DNA of 52,323 nt from SVQP01 sp045594705 (GTDB lineage: Bacteria > Bacillota > Clostridia > Oscillospirales > CAG-272). The translations under genes and the position numbers were made by a program. The stretch is from positions 1-52,323 of the forward strand of contig JAZNZB010000070.1 of the NCBI GenBank assembly GCA_045594705.1. The letters run 5' to 3'. Below, piece by piece: positions 33,673-42,531 of the stretch; position 1 is the first letter of the stretch; every line of letters begins with the position of its first letter. The notes beneath the pieces were generated by a model. It did not search any database, was not told where the DNA came from, and saw only the letters and a list, made by a program, of their open reading frames with translations.

Positions 33673-34583
33673 GCCTTCCCGTAAATTCTGATCGTTGTAC
33701 CGTTGAACATCGCAAAGTACATGTAAAACTTGATTTGTGTAAAGCTGTCCGTATTCATGGGACGGTGCAAATAGGTACGGTTGTGGAATGCTTGTCCCAC
33801 GTTGTCCTCTCCAAAGCACAGCGTATCCTCGGTCTTTGTCTGCAAAAGATGTCTTTCTCCTATATACTTGAATTCAATGGTGGAATACACGCTCCCCCAG
33901 CCGCAGTTATAGCCGATCCAGGTATCGCCCATGTTGGTAGCCGTATTGGTAAAGTCATCATAATTCGCAAAGCCGTAATAGCCGCCGTTGCTGATAAAGC
34001 CACTTGGCTCAACGTAGCGGCATGCACCTGCCGTTCTGCCCTCGATGACCGCTAAAGCCTCGGTCAGATTGGGCAGGCCGTCCAGCGTAATGGTCGAGGT
34101 TTTGTATTCCTCAAAATGGAATTTGGTCAGATCCATTGTGCTGCTTGCGGTATAGGTCAGAACTGTACCGTCTCTTGCCGTGGATATGCCAAATGTGTTT
34201 TCGTCAATGACCTGCACGTAGTATCTCGAGATAATACGGGACGGAATCACGCCGATCTGCAAGCCCTTGGGAAGAAGCTGATAAGGCTTAGAGAGATGAT
34301 ACGGTGCATTTACCGCCACAAACACCATCTGATTTTGAACCAGTCCGTGGGCTGTTGCCGTAAAGTATCCCGTATCAACGTCCACCGCCTCGGGATGTAC
34401 CTCCTTGTTGGAGGTATGCGTATAGGATTTAAGCAGCGTGCCGTATCCGGGCGCGGTATTGTGTAATATCCCCTCCCCGTCAATCGTCAGCCCTTGTCCT
34501 GCAAAGCTTTTGTTGAGCACCTTACTCATGTGCTCGTCAAGCTGTTGTCCTGTAAAATGATTTGCCTGATATGTTTTCGCCAT
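33669..34583 (-). CDS. Phage tail-fibre-like or secreted beta-rich protein
   Basis: The start at 34583 has AAGGAGG 6 nt upstream. The 304-residue protein begins with a short helical region and a FTGQQLDEHMSKVLN segment recalling the N-termini of phage tail fibres. A long Gly/Thr/Tyr-rich beta domain follows, without signal peptide, lipobox or sorting signal. An extended -10 TGCTATGAT lies 36 bp upstream. It is 4.7 kb from the phage cassette, which lacks a fibre, so it could be a detached receptor-binding protein. A cytosolic protein of unknown function is the alternative; no family match is certain. Confidence 0.62.
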   Translation of the reverse strand: MAKTYQANHFTGQQLDEHMSKVLNKSFAGQGLTIDGEGILHNTAPGYGTLLKSYTHTSNKEVHPEAVDVDTGYFTATAHGLVQNQMVFVAVNAPYHLSKPYQLLPKGLQIGVIPSRIISRYYVQVIDENTFGISTARDGTVLTYTASSTMDLTKFHFEEYKTSTITLDGLPNLTEALAVIEGRTAGACRYVEPSGFISNGGYYGFANYDDFTNTATNMGDTWIGYNCGWGSVYSTIEFKYIGERHLLQTKTEDTLCFGEDNVGQAFHNRTYLHRPMNTDSFTQIKFYMYFAMFNGTTIRIYGKA

Positions 34584-34628
34584 AAAGCCTCCTTGCTGTA
34601 TTGGTAAACGTATCATAGCACAAATTCA

Positions 34629-34895
34629 TTAAAAAAGCGTCCCCAAACAGTCCTCCACCACATCAGAAAGCGTGCACAAGCTTACTCCTCCCCACACCAC
34701 ACGCAAAAATATTTCGCGCGCTGCGTTGAGCTCTCCCCCAAGGTCGCAGATGCGACCTTGCTGCTCCTGCTCCATAACTAACCTGTATCTCATGCCAATC
34801 CCCTCGCGAGCCGCCACCAGCGCAGCCTTAACCTGACTTCCTCCAACGTAATATTCCGCGTAACAGAGCTGCATGTCCGATTCCATTTGCACCAT
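34629..34895 (-). CDS. Small DUF6514-like protein
   Basis: The start at 34895 is preferred for GGAGG 8 nt upstream. The 88-residue cytosolic protein has a YRLVMEQ segment, an ICDLGG step, and the C-terminal signature SLCTLSDVVEDCLG, which recalls the small clostridial DUF6514 family of unknown function. It is preceded by an extended -10 promoter and followed by the fibre-like gene 45 bp downstream, with a separate -10 for the latter. Family recognition is from memory. Confidence 0.65.
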   Translation of the reverse strand: MVQMESDMQLCYAEYYVGGSQVKAALVAAREGIGMRYRLVMEQEQQGRICDLGGELNAAREIFLRVVWGGVSLCTLSDVVEDCLGTLF

Positions 34896-34934
34896 TCCGT
34901 CTTCCTCCAATGCTGTTTTGCAAGTAACGTTTCC

Positions 34935-34943
34935 ATTATAGCA
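34935..34943 (-). promoter_or_regulatory. Extended -10 promoter of the DUF6514-like gene
   Basis: TGC directly followed by TATAAT (34940-34935); no good -35 at 17 bp. Confidence 0.55.
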
Positions 34944-35121
34944 CACTTGATTTGTCGAATCTTAAGATTTTCGGGCATTGTTTCAGATCGATTTTGGGGA
35001 TCAATTCGCTTTGATTGGCGTGTAATTCTGTCTTTTTTTCGTATTTGGGGGTGATTTGCTGTGAATTTTGCACGGCGAGTTCACGGATAATTCATATACT
35101 TTATTATTGAATACCGTTCGA

Positions 35122-35167
35122 ATAAAAAAAACAGAAGCCTTAATCATCAAAGACTTCTGCTTTTTTT
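35122..35167 (-). terminator. Terminator ending the membrane-protein array
   Basis: CAGAAGCC/GACTTCTG-type 8-bp stem (35132-35139 with 35152-35159) with A/T runs on both sides, giving T-runs in either direction. It lies about 40 bp after the last array gene. Confidence 0.82.
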
Positions 35168-35205
35168 GCTCAATCTTCAGCCCAATTGGTCTATGATATC
35201 ACGGA

Positions 35206-36027
35206 TCAATCGCCCGAAACGACCTGATCGACCTTGCCGTCACCGTCGGTATCCACACCCAGTACGTCGACCGTACCGTCTCCGTCCAGATCCATACCAA
35301 CTGCGTCAGCCTTGCCGTCTCCATCCACGTCGGCAACCACTGTATCGGCAAAACCGTCACCGTCAGCATCCATCACAACTGCAACGGAAGGATTCTTATC
35401 AGCCTTCTTCAATCCGATCAAGCCTACGATCAGGTTGACGATGGCCAGAATGACGGTCAGAGCACCGACCACGATCAGAGAAATACCGATCAGATCATTG
35501 AGCACGTTGACCAAGAGTCCGCAAACAAGCAGCACCACGATCAGCACGCCAAGGATCAGCTTGACCAGCTCAGCCTTGAATTGCAGCATTTTGCTCTCTG
35601 CCTTGACAATGCGGATAATGGGCAGCACGATCAGATACAGTGCAACCAGACCGCAAACGACCCAACGAATAATGGTCATGATCAAACCTACAAATCCGGG
35701 AACACCAACACCGGCAACACCGATATTGATCAGCGCGGTAATGATACCGTAAATAGCCAGTACGACACCGATAACAATAGTCACGATCGAGAAGATCAGG
35801 TCAAACTTGCCCTTCTTCTGCTTGATCGAAACGATGCCGCCGATCAGGTTGGGAATGGTGGTCAGCGTCAAGGAAATGCCGATCAGCGCAAACGCTACGC
35901 TGAGCACAACCTGGAAGATCTGCGGGAAAGCAAGCACGAGTGCACCCGCACCGATCAGCAGACCGCCAAACAGTAAATTGATGATCACGGAAACAATAAT
36001 GTTTGTAATCACAGCTTTTTTGTTCAT
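35206..36027 (-). CDS. Array membrane protein 5, with four 13-residue DxDGDG calcium-type repeats
   Basis: The 273-residue protein has about six membrane segments in the array family's arrangement, including a KKGKFDLIFSI cytoplasmic turn after the second pair. The C-terminal tail (from about 218) is four exact 13-residue repeats, each DxDGDGxxD, as in EF-hand-like or thrombospondin-type-3 calcium loops. No other array member has this tail. AAAGGAG precedes the ATG. It is the last gene of the series and a terminator follows. Function unknown; a calcium-responsive membrane protein is a guess. Confidence 0.75.
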   Translation of the reverse strand: MNKKAVITNIIVSVIINLLFGGLLIGAGALVLAFPQIFQVVLSVAFALIGISLTLTTIPNLIGGIVSIKQKKGKFDLIFSIVTIVIGVVLAIYGIITALINIGVAGVGVPGFVGLIMTIIRWVVCGLVALYLIVLPIIRIVKAESKMLQFKAELVKLILGVLIVVLLVCGLLVNVLNDLIGISLIVVGALTVILAIVNLIVGLIGLKKADKNPSVAVVMDADGDGFADTVVADVDGDGKADAVGMDLDGDGTVDVLGVDTDGDGKVDQVVSGD

Positions 36028-36063
36028 AACAAAGCTCCTTTATGTAAATATTTTTATGACAAA

Positions 36064-36855
36064 TCAAAGGTCGTTCGGATCAACGCCCGCAGGCAGATCG
36101 AACGGCAGCTCGTAGGGTTGCGCGGGTTCGGTTGGCTTTTCTATCCCCTGTTTTGCCTCAGCTTGCTTCTGACGTGCCGCCTTGACGGCTCTTGAAAGCC
36201 CTGCAAGCGCGGCGATCAGATACAGGATGGCAAGCGCAGCAAGTGCAAACGCCATTCCCTTGATCACAGTTCCCGTAGGTCTTTGCAGCAAACTGACCAC
36301 CGACGCAAGAACGGTCAGCGCAAGCAAGGACACACCAAGCATCGGCTGATGCAAAAGGACTCTGTATTGCAGCCCCCTTTGCTTGGTAAAGATCATACGG
36401 ATCATGGGTACGGCGATCAGATACAGCGCCGTGGGAGCTGCGACCAGCCAGTTTACCGCGCGCAAAGTCTCTGTGAGCATCTGCTCAACCTCCCACGATA
36501 CACCCAAGGCATTTTGGATCCCGTAAAGCAATTGCGCGCCGAGAAGCAAAACCAACAAGGCAAGAATGCCATAAAAGGTCAAAAGGATGCCAACCAAGAC
36601 AAGCCCCAGCGAAAAGATCAGATCTCTCTTTCCCTTCTTGCTTTTGCGGAGTCCGACAAAATCCGAAATCACGAGCGGTAAGGCGGTCAGAGCAACGGTC
36701 GTGCCCACAGCAGTTGCCAACACGGCATAGACGATATCCATCACTCCGTCGGTATAGTAATACACTGTGCTTCCGCCGACGTACAGCAAAAAGCCGAAAT
36801 TCAGCATCAGAATCATCGCAAGGATCGCGGTAATGATCACGGTTGCTTTATTCAT
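36064..36855 (-). CDS. Array membrane protein 4
   Basis: The start at 36855 has AGGAAGG upstream; the frame extends to 36879. The 263-residue protein has about six membrane segments with a KKGKRDLIFSLGLVLVG turn matching members 3 and 5, then a Gln/Lys/Glu-rich cytoplasmic stretch and a Pro-rich acidic end (ELPFDLPAGVDPNDL). It begins 14 bp after gene 3 stops. The end resembles that of member 3 (APPAGVSAQD). No known domain. Confidence 0.75.
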   Translation of the reverse strand: MNKATVIITAILAMILMLNFGFLLYVGGSTVYYYTDGVMDIVYAVLATAVGTTVALTALPLVISDFVGLRKSKKGKRDLIFSLGLVLVGILLTFYGILALLVLLLGAQLLYGIQNALGVSWEVEQMLTETLRAVNWLVAAPTALYLIAVPMIRMIFTKQRGLQYRVLLHQPMLGVSLLALTVLASVVSLLQRPTGTVIKGMAFALAALAILYLIAALAGLSRAVKAARQKQAEAKQGIEKPTEPAQPYELPFDLPAGVDPNDL

Positions 36856-36869
36856 GGCATGCCTTCCTA

Positions 36870-37685
36870 TCAGTTCCACATATCTTGTGCAGAGACTCCC
36901 GCAGGAGGCGCAAACCCATCGTCAAGCTCGGGATCATAAAGCTCAGGCTGCTCGGGGAGCGCGACGGGCTGCTTTTTCAGGATCAAGCCAAAGAGGGTCA
37001 CCGCTAAGGTCACGGCAAGAGCCAGCACGATTTCAACGGCAACGCAGCCGAATGAAAAGATCTGCACGAACGTGCTGTATTCATCCAGATTCATGACCCC
37101 CACGTTGAGATTGTTCAGCATGATCCTTGTGATGATCATTTGCACAAGAGAAAGCAGGTTGGGTACGAGAATCAGCACGGAAATTGCCGGCTTGTGCAGC
37201 TCTGCCTTGATCTGCAGCCACTTTTGCTTGGCACGCAGAACGCTGATCAGATACGTGATCAGCAAATAGATTGCCACTACCGTGGTAAACAGCATAAATG
37301 CAATGTCTAAATAAGAAAGTATTGTGAGCAGATCGCTCAGTACAGCAAGCAGTTTGAAAAAAAGCTCATAAATCAGATTTCTTGCAAAAACGGTTGCCCA
37401 ATTCAACACGACAACGATGATCCATACAAGGCTGACAAGCAGCGTCAATACAGAAAGGATCAAATCAAAGATCCCCTGCTTGCGCTTGGCTTGCCCGATT
37501 CCGTAAATCAGCAGGACAACAGTGGGGAAAAAGACTGCAAGGCACAGGAACATCCCCGCCGGTAACGATATCGTCGTATTCCTCGTAAGCAAAGTAAGCA
37601 AAAGATTGAGTATGATGCATCCAATGTAGACAAGTAACATAGCTGACGTAAAAATCGTATTGATCCTGACGGTTCTGGCCTTCAT
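36870..37685 (-). CDS. Array membrane protein 3
   Basis: The 271-residue protein has the same six-segment plan with a KRKQGIFDLILSVLTLL turn, and ends in an acidic tail containing LYDPELDDGFAPPAGVSAQD. Its start overlaps the stop of gene 2 (ATGA). No signal sequence or catalytic motif. The shared placement of a basic turn between membrane pairs suggests common ancestry with its neighbours. Confidence 0.75.
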   Translation of the reverse strand: MKARTVRINTIFTSAMLLVYIGCIILNLLLTLLTRNTTISLPAGMFLCLAVFFPTVVLLIYGIGQAKRKQGIFDLILSVLTLLVSLVWIIVVVLNWATVFARNLIYELFFKLLAVLSDLLTILSYLDIAFMLFTTVVAIYLLITYLISVLRAKQKWLQIKAELHKPAISVLILVPNLLSLVQMIITRIMLNNLNVGVMNLDEYSTFVQIFSFGCVAVEIVLALAVTLAVTLFGLILKKQPVALPEQPELYDPELDDGFAPPAGVSAQDMWN

Positions 37686-38575
37686 TCAGTTTCCTCCTTA
37701 TCATCCATATCATCATAAGTAACGTCAACCACGGAATCCATTTCCTCATACCCGCCGGGTAGCGGTACGCGCTCCTTTTTTGCACGCAATCCTAAGAGAA
37801 ACAGCAGCACAATAAAGAAAACTGCAATCAGGACATGAATCCAGTCTTTTAGCAGCAGAGACAGGTCATACATCCAATGCAGGTATTGCTCATCCGTAAT
37901 ATTCAAAACACCATTTATATACAGCGTCATCAGAAATGTATTGATCAGACCAAATGCTAAATACTCCAACGACAACGCTGCCACTGCAGGGCGGATCAGG
38001 GTCACGCGTGACTGAATCCTGTCATTTCGATTGCGCACCATGCAGACAAAATACGAAACGATCAAAAATATAGCCATCACGACCATCACAGCAAACATCG
38101 TCCAATAAAGGACGGTTGACATTTGCTCAAAGGGCCTTGTTTTGATCAGATAAAGCTCATACCTTTTTGCATAATCGGCCATGCTTTCGGTCGAGCTAAA
38201 CATATGGATTTCATATTGTTGTGCGATACAATCTGAATAAACCGAATAAAAGATTTCATATCCCCATTGCACGAATGAGAATGCGAGCCCGATGATTGCC
38301 ATTACAAGCGTCGTAACGGTTACACGGCGGTCTTTTGTTCCCTGCTCTCCTTTTCCCGCACTCAAAAGCATCAGCGTAGGAATAGCCAGGACAAGGCACA
38401 GCAACGGATACATGGGAATATAGCTATTTAATAAAACCGTGCGCCTTGGTAAATCCAACAGTTCATAAAGCCAGTCGAATCTGATATAAAAGCCACCGAC
38501 ATAAACCGTTATGAGATACAAAATTAGTAAGACTGCCGCCCAAACCGAACATTTTCTTAAGGTTTTCCGAGTCAT
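37682..38575 (-). CDS. Array membrane protein 2
   Basis: The 297-residue membrane protein ends in a cytoplasmic tail PLPGGYEEMDSVVDVTYDD, nearly identical to the tail of gene 1 (see the 50-bp repeat). It overlaps genes 1 and 3 through ATGA junctions. An extracytoplasmic loop of about 60 residues (SDCIAQQYEIHMF and onward) separates two membrane pairs. No known family. Confidence 0.75.
   Translation of the reverse strand: MTRKTLRKCSVWAAVLLILYLITVYVGGFYIRFDWLYELLDLPRRTVLLNSYIPMYPLLCLVLAIPTLMLLSAGKGEQGTKDRRVTVTTLVMAIIGLAFSFVQWGYEIFYSVYSDCIAQQYEIHMFSSTESMADYAKRYELYLIKTRPFEQMSTVLYWTMFAVMVVMAIFLIVSYFVCMVRNRNDRIQSRVTLIRPAVAALSLEYLAFGLINTFLMTLYINGVLNITDEQYLHWMYDLSLLLKDWIHVLIAVFFIVLLFLLGLRAKKERVPLPGGYEEMDSVVDVTYDDMDDKEETE
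37725..37774. repeat. 50-bp repeat in array gene 2
   Basis: Forty-nine of 50 bases match 38630-38679. It encodes the tail motif RVPLPGGYEEMDSVVD. Confidence 0.9.
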
Positions 38576-39510
38576 ATTTTCTCTCCTGAATCTGAAATAG
38601 GATCGTTGTCAATGTCGTCATCCGTCAAATCAACCACGGAATCCATTTCCTCATACCCGCCGGGCAGCGGTACGCGCTCATGCTGCTTTTTGCCGATCAA
38701 GCCGATGATCAGGATCAGCAAAGCAAAAACAAGAGGAAGAAGATCATTGATCATATTATCCAGATAGATCCGAGTGTGTGAAAATGACAGTACCATAAAT
38801 TTGGAAGACGCTTCGAAATCATTCTGATATATCATATCGGAGATCGTATTCAGAAGGGTAAATACAAGCGTCATAACGCCCACGGCGGGCTGAATCATGG
38901 TCGCTTTGGCAAGCAATCTGCCATCCTTGCCTCCAAACAGCTTTACGATAAACGAGATCAGGAAATAGATCGCAATCGCCATCAGAATCACGGAAACCGC
39001 CTTACCTAACAGGAATTGTATTTGCATGTATGCGGGAAGGCTCGAATAATCAAATTGTACAACGTACTCCTCGCCCATTTGCAGAGTCTCATCATACGGT
39101 ATCACAGTAATCGTAGGAGGGCCACTCTCGATCATCTGCTTGAATTCATTAATGCTGATCACTGTGTTGACGCCCCATTGCAGCAAGGATACTCCAAGCC
39201 AAACACTGCTGAGAACCACCGCTGCAACCGTAGAGCGTTTGCCGATACGACTCTGCTCATGCTTGGACATAGCCAACAGCACAATCGAAGGGATCAGCAA
39301 GACAAGCCCCAGCATGATGTCTCTTGAAAAGAATCCGACGCTGAAGCCGTAGAACATTGCATAGACATTGAATTCGCCGCCAAATATCAAATTCTCCAGC
39401 AAGTCGCTAAGCCATGAATTAAGCTCTGCATTGAATAATATGTAAACAAAGTATACAAGCAGCAACACGCTTGAAAGCACCGCACAGGTTCTGATCGTTT
39501 TTCTGCTCAT
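38572..39510 (-). CDS. Array membrane protein 1
   Basis: The first gene of the array starts in the stop of coaD (ATGA). The 312-residue protein has about six membrane segments, an extracytoplasmic loop (about 120-165), and a charged C-terminal tail HERVPLPGGYEEMDSVVDL with a run of Asp. It shares this tail with gene 2. Coupling to coaD suggests constitutive expression with housekeeping genes. Function unknown. Confidence 0.75.
   Translation of the reverse strand: MSRKTIRTCAVLSSVLLLVYFVYILFNAELNSWLSDLLENLIFGGEFNVYAMFYGFSVGFFSRDIMLGLVLLIPSIVLLAMSKHEQSRIGKRSTVAAVVLSSVWLGVSLLQWGVNTVISINEFKQMIESGPPTITVIPYDETLQMGEEYVVQFDYSSLPAYMQIQFLLGKAVSVILMAIAIYFLISFIVKLFGGKDGRLLAKATMIQPAVGVMTLVFTLLNTISDMIYQNDFEASSKFMVLSFSHTRIYLDNMINDLLPLVFALLILIIGLIGKKQHERVPLPGGYEEMDSVVDLTDDDIDNDPISDSGEKI
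38630..38679. repeat. 50-bp repeat in array gene 1
   Basis: Forty-nine of 50 bases match 37725-37774, about 905 bp apart, while the flanking coding DNA has diverged. This suggests gene conversion or strong constraint on the tail. Confidence 0.9.
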
Positions 39511-40022
39511 TTTCCTTCTCCTTTTCGGGACTTATCGATCCACGCAATCGCACTCGGGGCAAGCACGCCCTCAAGGCTCTCCCCTTTTTGCAGATTCTCG
39601 CGCGCGAGCGTAGAACTCACGTGTGCATACGCGGGATCGGACGGCAAATATACGGTTTTGGCACGCGGGTTGTGCGCCAAATTCCACGCCGCGTGGATCT
39701 GCTCGTAAGAAAAATCCGCCTCATTGCGCACGCCCTTGACGATCACGTCTGCACAAAGCTCGTCAAATGCGTCGATCAAAAGTCCGCCGCGCGTTTCCAC
39801 ACGCACGCCCGGGATATCCACACAGGTCAAGCGTGCGATCTCGACGCGCGCACTTGTATCAAACAAATACTCCTTGACCTTGGCGTCCTTGACGTACTTG
39901 GTCATGTCGTTGTTCATGACCAGCACGATCACCTCGTCAAAGATCTCGGCAGCAGCCTTGATCACCTGCAAGTGCCCCAGCGTCATGGGGTCAAAGCTAC
40001 CCGGAATGATGGCGCGGCTCAT
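39507..40022 (-). CDS. coaD: Phosphopantetheine adenylyltransferase
   Basis: The start at 40022 overlaps the rsmD stop (ATGA). The 171-residue protein is the expected size for CoaD, which makes dephospho-CoA from 4'-phosphopantetheine and ATP. Motifs are the nucleotidyltransferase IIPGSFDPMTLGHL (4-17, with the T/HxGH-type ATP site reading TLGH), VKGVRNEADFSYE (about 90-102) and VSSTLAREN near residue 133, corresponding to the ISS(T/S)xxR signature. The partnership rsmD-coaD is common in Firmicutes. Confidence 0.95.
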   Translation of the reverse strand: MSRAIIPGSFDPMTLGHLQVIKAAAEIFDEVIVLVMNNDMTKYVKDAKVKEYLFDTSARVEIARLTCVDIPGVRVETRGGLLIDAFDELCADVIVKGVRNEADFSYEQIHAAWNLAHNPRAKTVYLPSDPAYAHVSSTLARENLQKGESLEGVLAPSAIAWIDKSRKGEGK

Positions 40023-40594
40023 GCGTCCTCCTCCGTCACGGGTTCGAGAATGGTGATAAACGACGAAGCATGATGCGTTTTTCCCACTACGCGGTAGCGG
40101 TCGCAAAGTGCAAAGTGCTTGCCCCAGATGTTCTCCTCGCCCGACTCACAGATCACGCGCGCACCGGGCTTCAAGAGATCGTAGCGCAACAGCAGCAAAA
40201 GCGACTCGGAAAGCGCATCGGATGCATAGGGCGGGTCCAGAAAGACGATATCGTATTGCTCTCTGCCCTGTCTGCTCTTGAGAAAATCGGCATAGTCCGA
40301 CTTGACCACAAAGCAATCGGGCGCGAGCTTGGTCTTGAGCATATTCTTGTAGATGACGTCCACAGCCGCCTTATTTTTGTCCACGATGATAGCGTGGCGC
40401 GCGCCGCGGGAAACTGCCTCCAGCCCCATCTGACCCGAGCCGCCGAACAGATCCAGCACATCTCTGCCCTCAATATCAAACTGTATCATGGAAAAACCCG
40501 CCTGCTTGACTCTCTCGGTCGTGGGACGCGTGTCCATGCCTTCCAGCGTATAAAGCTTGCAGCCTCTGGCTTTTCCCGTAATAATTCTCATCAT
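40019..40594 (-). CDS. rsmD: 16S rRNA (guanine-966-N2)-methyltransferase RsmD
   Basis: The 191-residue protein has the RsmD motifs: RIITGKARG (3-11), RPTTERVKQAGF (23-34), SAM-binding DLFGGSGQMGLEA (48-60) and the catalytic FLDPPY (118-123). It methylates G966 of 16S rRNA during 30S assembly. Two ATGs open the frame with no strong ribosome site, 6 bp after the uvrC stop, so it is translationally coupled. It overlaps coaD. Confidence 0.95.
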   Translation of the reverse strand: MMRIITGKARGCKLYTLEGMDTRPTTERVKQAGFSMIQFDIEGRDVLDLFGGSGQMGLEAVSRGARHAIIVDKNKAAVDVIYKNMLKTKLAPDCFVVKSDYADFLKSRQGREQYDIVFLDPPYASDALSESLLLLLRYDLLKPGARVICESGEENIWGKHFALCDRYRVVGKTHHASSFITILEPVTEEDA

Positions 40595-40600
40595 AATCGA

Positions 40601-42442
40601 TTATCTCTTTCCTTTGAAATGTTCAATGATCGCATCGGCATCCTTTTCTCCGATGCCCTTGACAGAAAGCAGCTCCTCGCGGCTTGCGCGTTTGACTGCC
40701 TGTAAACCTCCGGGCATTTTGAGCAAAGCCGCTGCCTTGGCAGGCCCGATCCCGGGGATCTGCGTCAAGGACGAGGTGACCAGCGTTTTTCCCTTGGCCT
40801 TTTTCATGGTGCCGACGGTGTATCGGTGCACCTCCTCCTGAATGCCGTAAATAAACTGAAATACGGCGGTCTCCTTGGCAATGCTGATCTCTTCTTTATC
40901 TGTGCAAAGTGCACGCGTTTTGTGAAAATCGTCCTTGACCATGCCAAAGATTGGCACGTCAATGCCCATCTCTGCCGCCAGCTCTCGCACCACGGCCACA
41001 TGGCCCTTGCCGCCGTCCAGCAAAATCAGATCGGGATACTCGGCAAAGCTGCCCTCGGGATCGCTCAGGTGCGCAAATCTGCGTGAGAGGGCTTCTCTCA
41101 TGCTGGCATAGTCATCCGTCGTGCCCTGCACGCTCTTGATCTTAAACGAGCGATAATCGCGCTTGGAGAAGCTTCCCTCGCGCGTTACGATCATGCCCGC
41201 GGTCAGATGCTCCTTGCCAAGGTTGGATATATCGTAGGACTCGATACGCGCGGGGTAGGTCTCCAGCTCCAAAAGGTGCGCAAGCCTGAGCAATACGCCC
41301 TCTTGCTTACGCTCTCTGGTTGCACTCTTTTCTGCAACCTCCTTGGCATTGGCCGTCACAGTTTCGCAAAGTGCACGCAATACACCTCTCTCGGGCGTGC
41401 GGATCTCAACCTTGCGCCCCGCCAGCTTGCCAAGATACTCAGCGGCCATGCTTCTGTCTTCTTCCTCGGGAGAGAACGAGATCAGGATCAGGCGCGGAAT
41501 ATCCGATCTGCCGCGATACAAGTCGCAAATAAACGACAGAAGTGACTCTCTGTCGGTAATATTCTCTTTGTCAAACAAATAGTCCTGCTTGTCGGTACAA
41601 ACGCCGCCGCGCACGAAAAACACCGAAAGCGCGGATAAAACGCCATCGTCGTAAAGCCCGAACACGTCATATTCGTCATCGGGCGCACCCACCACGCTTT
41701 GCTTTTGCGAAAGACGGTCAAGTGCTGATATGGTATCTCTGCAAACGGCCGCAGCCTCGTATCTCTCCTGCTCGGCAAGTGCGTACATGCGCTCGGTCAG
41801 TCGCTTTTTCTCTGCCGCCGTATTGCCGCGCAACAGCTCAACGGCTGTATGGATCTTTTCGGCATATTCCTCGGGGCTGATCTTACCTGTACAAACGCCG
41901 CAGCACTGCCTGATCTGATAGTACAGGCAAGGCCGCTCCTTGCCGATCTGCTCGGGAAATTTGCGCTTACAGCTTGGCAGCTGCAAGGCCTTTTGCAACG
42001 ACCCGATGACCGAATACACGGTCGCTGTACCCGAATAAGGGCCGAAATACTTTCCTTTGTCCGCCTCTCGTTTTCGTGTCATGACCAGGCGCGGATAGGT
42101 CTCGTCCGTGATCTTGATATACGGGTAGGACTTGGCGTCCTTGAGTCGGATGTTATACTTGGGCGTATATTGCTTGATCAGCGTGTTCTCAAGGGACAAG
42201 GCCTCGATCTCAGTCTCACACAGAATATAGTCGAAATCCTGTACGCGATCCACCATACGAGCCGTCTTGGTATTCTTTTCGCTGTTTTGAAAATACTGCG
42301 ACACACGGTTTTTGAGCTTGCGGGATTTTCCCACGTAGATCACCTTGCCCGCGGCATCCTTCATCATATACACGCCGGGACACAGGGGCAGCGAGTTTGC
42401 CTTGTCCAGCAAACGCTGCAATCTTGCGCCATGATCGGACAT
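40601..42442 (-). CDS. uvrC: Excinuclease ABC subunit C
   Basis: The 613-residue protein has the GIY-YIG nuclease domain (PGVYMMKDAAGKVIYVGKS, 18-36), a UvrB-binding UVR region (about 195-235), the RNase H-like endonuclease with LILLDGGKGH, and C-terminal helix-hairpin-helix repeats (IPGIGPAKAAAL and VKGIGEKDA). It makes both incisions in nucleotide-excision repair. AAGGGGAG precedes the ATG. It heads the operon with rsmD, coaD and the membrane array. Confidence 0.97.
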   Translation of the reverse strand: MSDHGARLQRLLDKANSLPLCPGVYMMKDAAGKVIYVGKSRKLKNRVSQYFQNSEKNTKTARMVDRVQDFDYILCETEIEALSLENTLIKQYTPKYNIRLKDAKSYPYIKITDETYPRLVMTRKREADKGKYFGPYSGTATVYSVIGSLQKALQLPSCKRKFPEQIGKERPCLYYQIRQCCGVCTGKISPEEYAEKIHTAVELLRGNTAAEKKRLTERMYALAEQERYEAAAVCRDTISALDRLSQKQSVVGAPDDEYDVFGLYDDGVLSALSVFFVRGGVCTDKQDYLFDKENITDRESLLSFICDLYRGRSDIPRLILISFSPEEEDRSMAAEYLGKLAGRKVEIRTPERGVLRALCETVTANAKEVAEKSATRERKQEGVLLRLAHLLELETYPARIESYDISNLGKEHLTAGMIVTREGSFSKRDYRSFKIKSVQGTTDDYASMREALSRRFAHLSDPEGSFAEYPDLILLDGGKGHVAVVRELAAEMGIDVPIFGMVKDDFHKTRALCTDKEEISIAKETAVFQFIYGIQEEVHRYTVGTMKKAKGKTLVTSSLTQIPGIGPAKAAALLKMPGGLQAVKRASREELLSVKGIGEKDADAIIEHFKGKR

Positions 42443-42468
42443 AGCAATCCCTCCCCTTTCAAAATGAA

Positions 42469-42514
42469 AAAACGGTGTGCGGACATTTGTACACCACGTC
42501 CATCACACCGTTTT
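42469..42514 (-). terminator. Terminator between the HPr gene and uvrC
   Basis: An 11-bp perfect outer stem (42469-42479 with 42504-42514) with an inner GGAC/GTCC pairing, followed on the minus strand by six T. Confidence 0.85.
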
Positions 42515-42531
42515 CTTACAAGCCTGCATTC

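Larger units (their letters stand above)
34896..35205. other. Intergenic region with promoter and terminator
   Basis: These 310 bp hold an extended -10 promoter (34935-34943) reading left into the DUF6514-like gene and a bidirectional terminator (35122-35167) for the membrane-protein array. The rest is A/T-rich with no coding pattern or recognised RNA. Confidence 0.6.
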
